Shown in pieces: positions 26,150 to 36,499 of a DNA stretch of 64,000 nucleotides. The stretch covers positions 1 to 64,000 of the forward strand of contig NZ_LZIS01000066.1 of the NCBI RefSeq assembly GCF_001667015.1, read 5' to 3'. The position numbers and the translations under genes are program-made. Within the stretch, counting starts at the first letter, position 1; each line of letters starts with the position of its first letter. The DNA is from Mycobacterium sp. E3198. Its GTDB lineage: Bacteria; Actinomycetota; Actinomycetes; Mycobacteriales; Mycobacteriaceae. The notes under the pieces are model-generated. The model was not told the DNA's origin and ran no database searches. It saw nothing but the letters and a program-made list of their open reading frames with translations.

Positions 26150-27658
26150 CTATCGGTGAATCGGCCACACCGGATCGCCGCAGTCCACGCCCTGCGCCGA
26201 CAACTGCCGCTTGAGCACCTTGAAGGTCACCGTGCGCGGCAGCTCCGCGCTGACGCGGACGTAAGACGGCCACTGCTTGGGTCCCAGGTCGGGCTGCTCG
26301 GCCAGAAAGGCCCGGAACTTTTCGGGATCGAACTCCACACCGGCCGCCATGACGAACGCGGCCATCACCTGGTCGCCGACGACAGGATCAGGCACCGCGT
26401 ACACCGCGACCTCGGCGGCGTCCGGGTAGCGCAGCAGCACGCGCTCGATCGGGGCGGCGCCCAGGTTTTCGCCGTCGACCCGCATCCAATCGCCAAGCCG
26501 CCCGGCGAAATACGCGTAGCCGTCCGCATCGCGATAGGCGAGGTCGCCGCTGTGGTACATACCGCCGGCCATCCGCTGCGCCTCGGCGGCATCGTCGTTG
26601 TAATAGCCCTCGAAACGTCCGGGCCCCGCGGTGTTGACGATTTCGCCAACCACTCCGACCGGGCACGGCTCGCCGGTGTCGGGGTCGACGATCTCGATCC
26701 CGTCCGGCAGCGGACCCAACGCGCCCGGCGGCGTGTCGGGGGTCCGCGCGATGGCCACCCCGCCCTCGGTCGAACCGAACCCGTCCTGGACCACGCACCC
26801 GAACCGGCTAGCGAAGCGCTCGATGTCGCCGGGCACACCCTCGTTGCCGTACACCGCGCGCAGCGGGTTGTCCGCATCGTCGGCACGCTCGGGTGTGGCG
26901 AGCACGTAGGACAACGGCTTGCCGACGTAGTTTGCGTAGGTGGCCCCGTACCGGCGGACATCGACCAAGAAATTCGACGCGGAGAACTTGCGCCGCAACG
27001 CCATTGAACCCTGGCACGCCGCGGCCACCGCCCACCCGACCAGCACCGCGTTGGAATGAAACAGCGGCATCGACACATAACAGACGTCATCGCGGCCCAG
27101 GTCGAAGCGCTGCGACATCGTCACGCCGGCGATCGCCACCTTGCCGTGGCTGCACTTCACCGCCTTGGGCTCGCCGCTGGTTCCCGACGTGAAGATCAGC
27201 ATGAAAAGATCGGCAGCCGTTGCGGGCTGAAAGCTCGGCTCGGCGCCCTCGTGCGCGGCCACCTCGTCGGCCCACTCGGCGGAATCGACGTTGACGTGCT
27301 CGATATCGCCCAGTGGCGCGGCCGACTTCGAATCGGCCAGCACCAATTGGCAATCGGCGTGCGCGATGTCGCGAGCCAGCGCTGCACCGCGGCGCACCGG
27401 GTTGAGCCCCACCGGCACTATCCCGGACATCCCCGCCGCGACCAGAATCGCGGAAAAGAACGGGGTGTTCTCCAGCAGCACGCCGACGTGCGGCGGCTTC
27501 GCCGGGTCGAGGGCCTCGCGCAGCGTCGCCGCGATCGCGGCGCCGTGGCGGATGTGATCGCGCCAGCTGGTGAACGAGTCTTCGAAATAGACCCCGCTGT
27601 CGTCGATCTCGGCCAGCGGTACCAGCAGTTTGGTGACCGTGGGGTCGGGCGGAAGCAC
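26150..27658 (-). CDS. fadD17: Acyl-CoA synthetase FadD17
   Basis: A 502-residue ANL acyl-CoA synthetase for steroid side-chain acids with three-carbon chains. AMP-binding motif FTSGTSGEPKAVK, GFGSTEGG and the WMRVDGENLG core are visible. The GTG at 27658 gives the same length as M. tuberculosis FadD17 (502); a longer frame to 27793 would overlap fadE27. It starts 4 bp after the fadE27 stop and is followed by the serine hydrolase. Confidence 0.92.
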   Translation of the reverse strand: MLPPDPTVTKLLVPLAEIDDSGVYFEDSFTSWRDHIRHGAAIAATLREALDPAKPPHVGVLLENTPFFSAILVAAGMSGIVPVGLNPVRRGAALARDIAHADCQLVLADSKSAAPLGDIEHVNVDSAEWADEVAAHEGAEPSFQPATAADLFMLIFTSGTSGEPKAVKCSHGKVAIAGVTMSQRFDLGRDDVCYVSMPLFHSNAVLVGWAVAAACQGSMALRRKFSASNFLVDVRRYGATYANYVGKPLSYVLATPERADDADNPLRAVYGNEGVPGDIERFASRFGCVVQDGFGSTEGGVAIARTPDTPPGALGPLPDGIEIVDPDTGEPCPVGVVGEIVNTAGPGRFEGYYNDDAAEAQRMAGGMYHSGDLAYRDADGYAYFAGRLGDWMRVDGENLGAAPIERVLLRYPDAAEVAVYAVPDPVVGDQVMAAFVMAAGVEFDPEKFRAFLAEQPDLGPKQWPSYVRVSAELPRTVTFKVLKRQLSAQGVDCGDPVWPIHR

Positions 27659-27662
27659 GAAG

Positions 27663-28760
27663 CTAGGCAGGGGTTTCCGCCAGTTCACGGCCGATCCGGC
27701 GCAGCTGCCCGGTGGCGCCGCGCAGCGCGAACTCGATCTCCTTGGCCGCCAGGAAGTAACGGTGCACCGGGTGGTCGGTGTCGACGCCGACACCGCCGTG
27801 CACGTGCACGACGGTGTGCGCCACCCGATGCCCGGCGTCGGCCGCCCAGAACGCCGCGCTGGCCACGTCGATCTCGGCGGGAATGTCCTCCGACACCCGC
27901 CAGGCCGCCTGGGTCAGCGTCAGCCGCAATCCCTTGACGTCGATGTATCCGTCGGCCAGCCGCTGCGCCACGGCCTGGAAACTGCCGATCGGGCGGTCGA
28001 ATTGCTCACGGGTGCGGGCGTATTCGGCGGTGAGCTGCAAGCCCCGCTCCAGGACTCCGAGCTGAAAGGCGCTGCGGCCCAACGTGGTCAGTGTGTCGAG
28101 CCAGACGGCGACGGTTCCGTCGCCGACCTGTCGGCCGCCGTCCACCTGCACCCCGTCCAGGGCCAGGTGCCCGACGCTGCCGAGTCCGGTGGTCTCCATC
28201 GCGGTCACCGTGACGCCGGGGTCGTCGGCGGCGACCAGGAAAACGGCTCCGCCGGCATCGGTTTCGGCCGGAATGAGGAAGGCGTCGGCGACCGGGCCGA
28301 AGCCGACCTGGGTGCGGGTCCCGGTCAGCCGGTAGCCGTCACCGGCCCGGGTGGCCTGCACCGGCCCCTCGCCCATTTCGCCGTCGAGCGCGACGGTGAG
28401 GATCTTCTCACCCCGGACCGCCGGGCCGCCCCAGCCCTGCTGCAGTTCGTCGGAGCCGAACCGGGCCAGCGCCCCGGCGCCCAGCATCACCGACTCCAGG
28501 TAGGGCACCGCGGCCAGCTGGTGGCCCAGCGCAACCAGGATGGCCACCTGCTCGAGGACGCCGAAGCCGTCGCCGCCCAGCGACGTTGGCGACGCGCTGG
28601 TCAGAATGTCGGCCTCGACGAGCTTGCGCCACAGGTCGCGGTCGAATCGTTGCGCGAGCTTGTCGAGCTCACGCTGATGTTCCGGGGTGCACACCGCGTC
28701 CACGATGGTGTCGACCAGGCCGCCGAGGTCCTGCGCGGCTTCTGTTGTGGTGAAGTCCAT
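27663..28760 (-). CDS. fadE27: Acyl-CoA dehydrogenase subunit FadE27 (ChsE5)
   Basis: A 365-residue acyl-CoA dehydrogenase-fold protein. In mycobacteria FadE26 and FadE27 form an alpha2beta2 enzyme (ChsE4-ChsE5) that dehydrogenates five-carbon side chains of sterol-CoA esters. This subunit lacks an obvious catalytic Glu, as expected for the non-catalytic partner. It follows fadE26 after 36 bp and precedes fadD17 by 4 bp. Confidence 0.92.
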   Translation of the reverse strand: MDFTTTEAAQDLGGLVDTIVDAVCTPEHQRELDKLAQRFDRDLWRKLVEADILTSASPTSLGGDGFGVLEQVAILVALGHQLAAVPYLESVMLGAGALARFGSDELQQGWGGPAVRGEKILTVALDGEMGEGPVQATRAGDGYRLTGTRTQVGFGPVADAFLIPAETDAGGAVFLVAADDPGVTVTAMETTGLGSVGHLALDGVQVDGGRQVGDGTVAVWLDTLTTLGRSAFQLGVLERGLQLTAEYARTREQFDRPIGSFQAVAQRLADGYIDVKGLRLTLTQAAWRVSEDIPAEIDVASAAFWAADAGHRVAHTVVHVHGGVGVDTDHPVHRYFLAAKEIEFALRGATGQLRRIGRELAETPA

Positions 28761-28796
28761 GGATTCTCGTCCTTAAAGTCCTTATATGGAGGAAGC

Positions 28797-29978
<1,182 letters not shown>

Positions 29979-30068
29979 TACCAGCCGTCCTTGTTCGTCA
30001 AGCGTCGATATCGAATGCCGCGTCACGCGCGGTGGCCTTGCCAACGGCTACCCGTTCGCCTCCCCGGT

Positions 30069-30082
30069 TGTAACACGTTCTA
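30069..30082. promoter_or_regulatory. KstR operator between fadE26 and fdxD
   Basis: The 14-mer tgtaacacgttcta matches TnnAACnnGTTnnA. On the fdxD side it continues into TAGTCT (30081-30086). It lies in a divergent intergenic region and can control both operons. Confidence 0.9.
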
Positions 30083-30190
30083 GTCTTGGAATCCAGCGAC
30101 CGTTTCCCCTGACGCACTGGGGCCCTATGGTGGACCTACATATCGACGGGGCGAGTGCTCAGTTTGAAGGCCAGGTGCAAGGAGGGTGCC

Positions 30191-30382
30191 GTGCGGGTGA
30201 TCGTGGATCGTGACCGGTGTGAAGGGAACGCGGTATGCATGGGAATCGCGCCTGACCTGTTCGACCTGGACGACGAGGACTACGCGGTCGTGAAGATCGA
30301 TCCGATTCCGCCCGACCGAGAGCAGCTGGCCGAGCAAGCCATCGCCGAGTGCCCCCGCGCCGCTTTGCTGCGCCAAGACTAG
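30191..30382 (+). CDS. fdxD: Small 3Fe-4S-type ferredoxin FdxD
   Basis: A 63-residue ferredoxin. Cysteines occur as CEGNAVC near the N-terminus and CP near the C-terminus, the pattern of bacterial 3Fe-4S ferredoxins that serve P450s and Rieske oxygenases; there are three Cys. The GTG at 30191 has ggaggg just upstream; a longer in-frame ATG is rejected on length (M. tuberculosis FdxD is 63 residues). It could donate electrons to CYP142/CYP125 or KshA, which is an inference. Leads into hsd4A. Confidence 0.92.
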   Translation: MRVIVDRDRCEGNAVCMGIAPDLFDLDDEDYAVVKIDPIPPDREQLAEQAIAECPRAALLRQD

Positions 30383-30395
30383 AGGTATTCATAAA

Positions 30396-31307
30396 TTGAC
30401 TAGCAGCACAAACGCGACCGATCTGTCCGGGAAGGTCGCGGTGGTGACCGGTGCGGCCGCGGGGCTGGGTCGCGCCGAGGCGCTCGGCTTAGCCGGCCTG
30501 GGCGCCACCGTCGTCGTCAACGACATAGCCGGCGCCCTGGATGCCTCCGACGTGATCGACGAGATCAGCGCCACCGGCGCCAAGGCCGTCGCCGTGACCG
30601 GGGACATCAGCCAGTGCGCGACGGCCGACGAGCTGGTGGCCACCGCCGACGAACTGGGCGGGTTGGACATCGTCGTCAACAACGCCGGCATCACCCGCGA
30701 TCGGATGCTGTTCAACATGTCCGACGAGGAATGGGACCTCGTCATCGCGGTGCACCTGCGCGGCCATTTCCTGCTGACCAGAAACGCGGCCACCTACTGG
30801 CGCGCCAAGGCCAAGGACGCCGGCGGGACGGTCTTCGGCCGCATCGTCAACACCGCTTCCGAGGCCGGCCTGGTGGGCCCGGTGGGCCAGGCCAACTACG
30901 GCGCGGCGAAGGCCGGCATCATCTCGCTCACACTCACCGCCGCGCGGGCGCTGGGTCGCTACGGGGTGTGCGCCAATGCGATCTGTCCGCGGGCCCGCAC
31001 CGCGATGACGGCCGACGTGTTCGGCGCGGCGCCCGAAGTCGACGAGGGCGGCATCGACCCGCTCTCGCCGGAGCACGTGGTCAGCCTGGTCAAGTTCTTG
31101 GCATCGCCGGCCGCCGCCGAGGTCAACGGTCAGGTGTTCATCGTCTACGGCCCGCAGGTGACGCTGGTTGCCGCGCCGACCGCGGAGCACCGGTTCTCCG
31201 CCGACGGGGCGGCGTGGGACCCCGGCCAGCTCTCCGGCGAGCTCCAAAAATACTTTGCTGGGCGCGATCCGGAGCGGAACTTTTCCGCCGTCGGGCTGAT
31301 GGAGTAA
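30396..31307 (+). CDS. hsd4A: Sterol side-chain beta-hydroxyacyl-CoA dehydrogenase Hsd4A
   Basis: A 303-residue SDR, equivalent to Rv3502c. It has TGAAAGLGR, NNAG and the catalytic Ser-Tyr-Lys set (NTASEAGLVG... YGAAK). In sterol degradation Hsd4A oxidises the 3-hydroxyacyl-CoA side chain and can act on 17-hydroxysteroids. The TTG at 30396 has gagg upstream and is 13 bp after fdxD. It is the last gene before mce4. Confidence 0.9.
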   Translation: MTSSTNATDLSGKVAVVTGAAAGLGRAEALGLAGLGATVVVNDIAGALDASDVIDEISATGAKAVAVTGDISQCATADELVATADELGGLDIVVNNAGITRDRMLFNMSDEEWDLVIAVHLRGHFLLTRNAATYWRAKAKDAGGTVFGRIVNTASEAGLVGPVGQANYGAAKAGIISLTLTAARALGRYGVCANAICPRARTAMTADVFGAAPEVDEGGIDPLSPEHVVSLVKFLASPAAAEVNGQVFIVYGPQVTLVAAPTAEHRFSADGAAWDPGQLSGELQKYFAGRDPERNFSAVGLME

Positions 31308-31346
31308 TGGCCGTGTAAAAGCACTTTACGGGGGGGAATCCGCGAG

Positions 31347-31360
31347 TAGAACATGTGTCA
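31347..31360. promoter_or_regulatory. Degenerate KstR-like site before mce4
   Basis: The 14-mer tagaacatgtgtca has GTG in place of GTT but otherwise fits TnnAACnnGTTnnA. It is the only candidate operator in the 231-bp gap before yrbE4A and continues into CAGATT (31359-31364) like the others. Weaker repression of mce4 than of the catabolic genes is a possible result. Confidence 0.6.
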
Positions 31361-31538
31361 GATTGGAGTGTAGGCAATACCTCTGACCTGGACAAATTAA
31401 CGGTTCGGATACGGAAATGCTGTTCATTGACACCGTGTACTTCTTCTGAGTTAATATGATCCGGCTCACACCGGGCCGCGAGCGATCGAAGACAATGCAA
31501 AGGCGATTCACAGGCTTCGCCGCGACCAGCAGAGGGGG

Positions 31539-32312
31539 GTGGCCAAGTTGAGAGAACAACTCGCCGTCCCCGCCCGCGCCATCGGCGGGTTCTTCGAGAT
31601 GATGATCGACACCGGCCGCGAGACTTTTCGACGGCCGTTTCAATTTGGCGAGTTCCTCGAACAGACCTGGATGATCGCCCGGGTCTCGCTGGTTCCGACG
31701 CTGCTCGTCTCCATCCCGTTCACGGTGCTGGTCGCGTTCACCCTCAACATCCTGTTGCGCGAGATCGGCGCAGCCGACTTATCCGGTGCGGGAACCGCTT
31801 TCGGCACCGTTACCCAGCTGGGCCCCGTGGTCACGGTGCTCGTCGTGGCCGGCGCCGGCGCGACCGCGATCTGCGCCGACCTGGGTGCCCGCACCATCCG
31901 GGAAGAGATCGACGCGATGCGCGTGCTGGGCATCGACCCGGTCCACCGGCTGGTGGTGCCGCGGGTGCTGGCGTCCACGGTGGTGGCGTTGTTGCTCAAC
32001 GGCCTGGTGTGCGCCATCGGCCTGTCCGGCGGCTACGTGTTTTCCGTCTTTCTGCAGGGCGTCAACCCCGGGGCGTTCATCAACGGCCTGACCGTGCTCA
32101 CGGGGCTGCGCGAGCTGGTGCTCGCCGAAGTCAAGGCGCTGCTGTTCGGCGTGATGGCCGGCCTGGTCGGGTGCTACCGCGGCCTGACGGTCAAGGGCGG
32201 TCCCAAGGGCGTCGGGAACGCCGTCAACGAAACCGTGGTCTACGCGTTCATCTGCCTGTTCGTCATCAACGTGGTCATGACCGCCGTCGGCGTGCGGATT
32301 TCGGCCAAGTGA
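31539..32312 (+). CDS. yrbE4A: Mce4 transporter permease YrbE4A
   Basis: A 257-residue MlaE-type permease, one of two membrane subunits of the Mce4 sterol importer. About five membrane helices follow a short cytoplasmic N-terminal helix; the EEIDAMRVLGIDP loop is the conserved EExDAmxvmG motif that contacts the ATPase. First gene of the mce4 operon. GTG at 31539 is used; a TTG 9 nt on is an alternative and would fit the length of M. tuberculosis YrbE4A (254). Confidence 0.95.
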   Translation: MAKLREQLAVPARAIGGFFEMMIDTGRETFRRPFQFGEFLEQTWMIARVSLVPTLLVSIPFTVLVAFTLNILLREIGAADLSGAGTAFGTVTQLGPVVTVLVVAGAGATAICADLGARTIREEIDAMRVLGIDPVHRLVVPRVLASTVVALLLNGLVCAIGLSGGYVFSVFLQGVNPGAFINGLTVLTGLRELVLAEVKALLFGVMAGLVGCYRGLTVKGGPKGVGNAVNETVVYAFICLFVINVVMTAVGVRISAK

Positions 32313-32328
32313 GGCGAGGGAGCACCCG

Positions 32329-33171
32329 ATGAGCTACGACGCCACCCTCCGCTTCCGCCGCTTCATGTCGCGGCTGCAGGGCCCCATCGACGACTTCGGC
32401 GAACAGGCGCTGTTCTACGGCAAAACGGTGCGCTACGTGCCACAGGCGCTCACCCAGTACCGGAAGGAGACGATCCGCAACGTCGCCGAAATGACGCTGG
32501 GCGCAGGGGCTCTCGTCATGATCGGCGGCACGGTCGGGGTCGCGGCCTTTTTGACCCTGGCCTCCGGCGGCGTCATCGCGGTGCAGGGATATTCGTCGCT
32601 GGGCAACATCGGCATTGAGGCGCTGACCGGCTTTTTGTCGGCGTTCCTCAACGTCCGTGTCGTCGCCCCCGTGATCGCGGGCATCGCGCTGGCGGCCACG
32701 ATCGGGGCGGGCGCAACAGCCCAGCTGGGCGCCATGCGGGTGTCCGAGGAGATCGACGCCGTCGAATGCATGGCGGTGCAGTCGGTGTCCTACCTGGTGT
32801 CGACCCGGCTCATCGCCGGCCTGATCGCGATCATTCCGCTGTATTCGCTGTCGGTCCTGGCCGCGTTCTTCGCCGCCCGCTTCACCACGGTGTACATCAA
32901 CGGGCAGTCGAAGGGCCTCTACGACCACTACTTCAATACGTTCCTCATTCCGTCGGACCTGTTGTGGTCGTTCCTGCAGGCCATCGTGATGGCCATCGCG
33001 GTCATGCTGGTCCATACCTATTACGGCTACAACGCCAGCGGCGGGCCGGTCGGCGTCGGGGTCGCGGTCGGCCAGGCCGTGCGGACGTCGCTGATCGTCG
33101 TGGTCGTCATCACCTTGTTCATCTCGCTGGCCGTGTACGGCGCGTCGGGTAACTTCAACCTCTCGGGATAA
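32329..33171 (+). CDS. yrbE4B: Mce4 transporter permease YrbE4B
   Basis: A 280-residue MlaE-type permease and the second membrane subunit of Mce4. It has five to six hydrophobic helices and the EEIDAVECMAVQ coupling motif. Starts 16 bp after yrbE4A; together they form the pore with the Mce4A-F hexamer. The ATPase (MceG) is encoded elsewhere. Confidence 0.95.
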   Translation: MSYDATLRFRRFMSRLQGPIDDFGEQALFYGKTVRYVPQALTQYRKETIRNVAEMTLGAGALVMIGGTVGVAAFLTLASGGVIAVQGYSSLGNIGIEALTGFLSAFLNVRVVAPVIAGIALAATIGAGATAQLGAMRVSEEIDAVECMAVQSVSYLVSTRLIAGLIAIIPLYSLSVLAAFFAARFTTVYINGQSKGLYDHYFNTFLIPSDLLWSFLQAIVMAIAVMLVHTYYGYNASGGPVGVGVAVGQAVRTSLIVVVVITLFISLAVYGASGNFNLSG

Positions 33172-33190
33172 GGGGGAGCAGCACAGCAAC

Positions 33191-34393
33191 ATGGCGGACG
33201 GCGGATCGGGACGCACATCTGTTCGGCTGGCAGCGGCGCTGCTGGCCAGTTTGATTGTGGCCTTCGCCGCCCTGACCTACCTGTCGTACACGGCGGCTTT
33301 CGCCTCGACCGACACCGTCACCGTCACGTCGCCGCGCGCGGGGCTGGTGATGGACAAGGGCGCCAAGGTCAAGTACCGCGGCATCCAGATCGGCAAGGTC
33401 ACCGGCATCGACTACTCCGGTGACCAGGCGCGGCTGACGCTGGCCATCAACAGCGACCAGATGCACTTCGTCCCCTCCAACGCGACCGTGCACATCGCGG
33501 GCAACACCATCTTCGGCGCCAAGTCGGTGGAATTTATTGCGCCCCAATCGCCTTCGCCGACATCGCTGCGCCCGGACGCGCACGTGGCGGCCTCGGCGGT
33601 GGCGCTCGAGGTCAACACCCTGTTCCAGTCGCTCATCGACCTGCTGCACAAGATCGACCCGGTGGAGTTGAACGGGACGCTGAGCGCGCTCTCCGAGGGC
33701 CTGCGCGGCCACGGCGACGACTTCGGCTCGCTGCTGGCGGGACTGAACACGCTGGCCCGTCAGGCGAACCCGAAACTGCCCGCCCTGCAGGAAGACTTCC
33801 GCAAAGCCGGCATCGTCACGAACACCTACGCCGACGCCGCCCCGGACCTGAACACCATCTTCGACAACTTGCCGACGATCAACAGGACGGTGGTCGACCA
33901 GCAGAAGAACCTCAACGACACGCTGCTCGCCGCGATCGGCCTGGCCAACAACGCCTACGACACGCTGGAGCCCGCCGAGCAGAACTTCATCGACGCCATC
34001 AACCGGCTGCGCGCCCCGATCAAGGTGGCGCATGACTATTCGCCCGAATTCGGCTGCTTTTTCGCCGGTGTCGAGCGCGGCATCAAGGAGTTCGCGCCGC
34101 TGCTCGGCGTGCGCAAGGCGGGCCTGTTCACATCGTCCAGCTTCGTGTTGGGCGCGCCCTCGTACACGTACCCGGAGTCGCTGCCGATCGTCAACGCCTC
34201 CGGGGGTCCGAACTGCCGCGGGCTGCCCGACATTCCGACCAAGCAGACCGGCGGGTCGTTCTACCGATCGCCCTTCCTGGTGACCGACAACGCCAATGTC
34301 CCGTACGAGCCGTTCACGGAGCTGCAGTTCGACGCGCCCTCCACGCTGCAGTTCCTGTTCCACGGCGCCTTTGCGGAACGGGACGACTTCTGA
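33191..34393 (+). CDS. mce4A: Mce family protein Mce4A
   Basis: A 400-residue MCE (MlaD) protein. One N-terminal membrane helix (about residues 10-35), the MCE beta-barrel domain (about 40-130, with DKGAKVKYRGIQIGKV), then long helical stretch to about 300 and a polar C-terminal region. It is one of six subunits of the hexameric tube that carries sterol across the envelope. Starts 19 bp after yrbE4B; its stop overlaps mce4B by one base. Confidence 0.95.
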   Translation: MADGGSGRTSVRLAAALLASLIVAFAALTYLSYTAAFASTDTVTVTSPRAGLVMDKGAKVKYRGIQIGKVTGIDYSGDQARLTLAINSDQMHFVPSNATVHIAGNTIFGAKSVEFIAPQSPSPTSLRPDAHVAASAVALEVNTLFQSLIDLLHKIDPVELNGTLSALSEGLRGHGDDFGSLLAGLNTLARQANPKLPALQEDFRKAGIVTNTYADAAPDLNTIFDNLPTINRTVVDQQKNLNDTLLAAIGLANNAYDTLEPAEQNFIDAINRLRAPIKVAHDYSPEFGCFFAGVERGIKEFAPLLGVRKAGLFTSSSFVLGAPSYTYPESLPIVNASGGPNCRGLPDIPTKQTGGSFYRSPFLVTDNANVPYEPFTELQFDAPSTLQFLFHGAFAERDDF

Positions 34394-35445
34394 TGGCGGC
34401 CGCGGGGATGCCGTCGCACCGGTCGATGCTGATCAAGGTCTGCATCTTCGCGGTGGCCATGGTTGTGGTGAGCGCGTCGCTGGTGATCGTGTTCGGTGAC
34501 TTCCGGTTCGGGCCCGAAAGCACCTACCACGCAACGTTTACCGACATATCGAAGTTGAAGTCGGGCCAGAAGGTTCGCATCGCCGGCGTGCCGGTCGGCG
34601 CGGTTTCGGGCGTGAAGCTCAACCCCGACAACACGATCGACGTGAAGTTCGGAGTGGACAGCCGCTACACGCTGTACTCGTCGACGCGCGCGGTCATCCG
34701 GTACGAAAACCTGGTCGGCGACCGCTACCTGGAGATCACGTCGGGCCCGGGGGAGCTGCGTAAGCTGCCGCCCGGCGGCACCATCAACGCCCAGCACACC
34801 CAACCGGCGCTGGATCTCGACGCGCTGTTGGGCGGGCTGCGGCCGCTGGTCAAGGGCCTGGACGCCGACAAGGTCAACACCATCAGCAGCGCGGTCATCC
34901 AGCTGCTGCAGGGCCAGGGCGGGGCGCTGTCCAACGTCCTGTCCGACACGAGCGCGTTCTCGTCGGCGCTGGGGCAGCGCGATCAGCTCATCGGCGACGC
35001 GATCACCAACCTCAACACGGTCCTGGGCACCGTCGACCAGAAGAGCGCGCAATTCTCCGCCAGCGTCGACCAGTTGCAGCAATTGATCACCGGGCTGGCC
35101 AAGAACAAGGACGCCATCGCGGGGGCCATCCCGCCGCTGGCGTCGACGACGACGGATTTGACTGAGCTGCTGAAGAATTCGCGCCGACCGCTGCAGGGCA
35201 TCCTGGAGAACACCCGGCCGCTGGCCACCGAGCTGGACGACCGCAAGGCCGAGGTGAACAACGACGTCGAGCAACTCGGCGAGGACTACCTGCGGCTGGC
35301 GGCGCTCGGCGCCTACGGGTCGTTCTTCAACATCTACTTCTGCTCGGTCACGATCAAGATCAACGGCCCGGCCGGCGGCGACATCCTGCTGCCGCTCGGT
35401 GGCCAGGTGGATCCCAGCAAGGGGAGGTGCGCTTTTGTCAAGTAA
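34393..35445 (+). CDS. mce4B: Mce family protein Mce4B
   Basis: A 350-residue Mce subunit. N-terminal membrane helix (about 15-40), MCE domain with KSGQKVRIAGVPVGAVSGV, helical region, and a C-terminal tail ending in RCAFVK. Start overlaps the mce4A stop by one base (TGATG). The C-terminal 11 bp are shared with the mce4C start region. Confidence 0.94.
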   Translation: MAAAGMPSHRSMLIKVCIFAVAMVVVSASLVIVFGDFRFGPESTYHATFTDISKLKSGQKVRIAGVPVGAVSGVKLNPDNTIDVKFGVDSRYTLYSSTRAVIRYENLVGDRYLEITSGPGELRKLPPGGTINAQHTQPALDLDALLGGLRPLVKGLDADKVNTISSAVIQLLQGQGGALSNVLSDTSAFSSALGQRDQLIGDAITNLNTVLGTVDQKSAQFSASVDQLQQLITGLAKNKDAIAGAIPPLASTTTDLTELLKNSRRPLQGILENTRPLATELDDRKAEVNNDVEQLGEDYLRLAALGAYGSFFNIYFCSVTIKINGPAGGDILLPLGGQVDPSKGRCAFVK

Positions 35446-36499
35446 CGCAAGGCGCGAACGCGACCCGCTGCGCACCGGCATCTTCGGTGTCGTGCTGGTG
35501 GTGTGCGTCGTCCTCATCGCGTTCGGGTACGCCGGCCTGCCGTTTTGGCCGCAGGGCAAGGTCTACGACGCCTACTTCACCGACGCCGGCGGCATCAATC
35601 CCGGCAACGCCGTTTATGTGTCGGGCTTCAAGGTCGGGAAGGTGTCGTCCGTCGGCCTGGCCGGCAACAGTGCGAAGGTGACCTTCACCGTGGATCGGCA
35701 CGTCGTCGTCGGTGACCAGTCGCTGGCCGCCATCCGCACCGACACCATCCTCGGTGAGCGCTCCATCGCCGTCACCCCGGCGGGCACCGGCAGGGCGACC
35801 AGCATTCCGCTGAGCAGGACGGCGACGCCGTACACGTTGGCCGGTGCCCTGGAGGATTTGGGTAACAACGCCAACAACCTCGACAAGCCGCGGTTCGAGC
35901 AGGCACTGGGCGTGCTCTCCGACACGTTGCGCGACGCCACGCCCGAATTGCGGGGCGCGCTGGACGGGGTGACCTCGCTGTCCCGCACGCTGAACCGCCG
36001 CGACGAGGCGCTGCAAGGCCTGCTGGCACACGCGAAGTCGGTGACGACGGTGCTGGCGCAGCGCGCCGGCCAGGTCAACAAGCTCGTGGACGACGGCAAC
36101 GAGTTGTTCGCCGCGCTCGACGAGCGGCGCGCCGCGATCGGCCAGCTGATCTCGGGCATCGGCGGTCTCTCACAGCAGATCTCCGGCTTCGTCGCCGACA
36201 ACCGCCAGGAATTCGGGCCGGCACTGACCAAGCTCAACGCGGTGCTGGCCAACCTCAACGAGCGCCGTGACTACATCACCGAGGCGCTCAAGCGGCTGCC
36301 CACCTATGCGACGGAATTGGGCGAGGTCGTCGGCTCCGGGCCCGGGTTCAACGTGAACGTGTTCAGCGTGTTGCCCGCGCCGATGGTCGCGATGGTGTTC
36401 GACTTCTTCTACCAGCCCGGCAAGCTGCCGGCCAGCCTCGCCGACTACCTGCGCGGGCTGATTCAGGAACGCTGGATCATCAGGCCGAAGTCGCCATGA
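35435..36499 (+). CDS. mce4C: Mce family protein Mce4C
   Basis: A 354-residue Mce subunit. The TTG at 35435 is chosen: a strong ggggaggtg lies 6 nt before it, and the product then begins LSSNARRERDPLRTG, as expected for Mce4C. It overlaps the mce4B stop by 11 bp. The upstream in-frame ATG at 35399 would translate the mce4B tail. Membrane helix (about 15-40), MCE domain (GGINPGNAVYVSG...), helical domain, C-terminus of normal length. Confidence 0.9.
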   Translation: MSSNARRERDPLRTGIFGVVLVVCVVLIAFGYAGLPFWPQGKVYDAYFTDAGGINPGNAVYVSGFKVGKVSSVGLAGNSAKVTFTVDRHVVVGDQSLAAIRTDTILGERSIAVTPAGTGRATSIPLSRTATPYTLAGALEDLGNNANNLDKPRFEQALGVLSDTLRDATPELRGALDGVTSLSRTLNRRDEALQGLLAHAKSVTTVLAQRAGQVNKLVDDGNELFAALDERRAAIGQLISGIGGLSQQISGFVADNRQEFGPALTKLNAVLANLNERRDYITEALKRLPTYATELGEVVGSGPGFNVNVFSVLPAPMVAMVFDFFYQPGKLPASLADYLRGLIQERWIIRPKSP

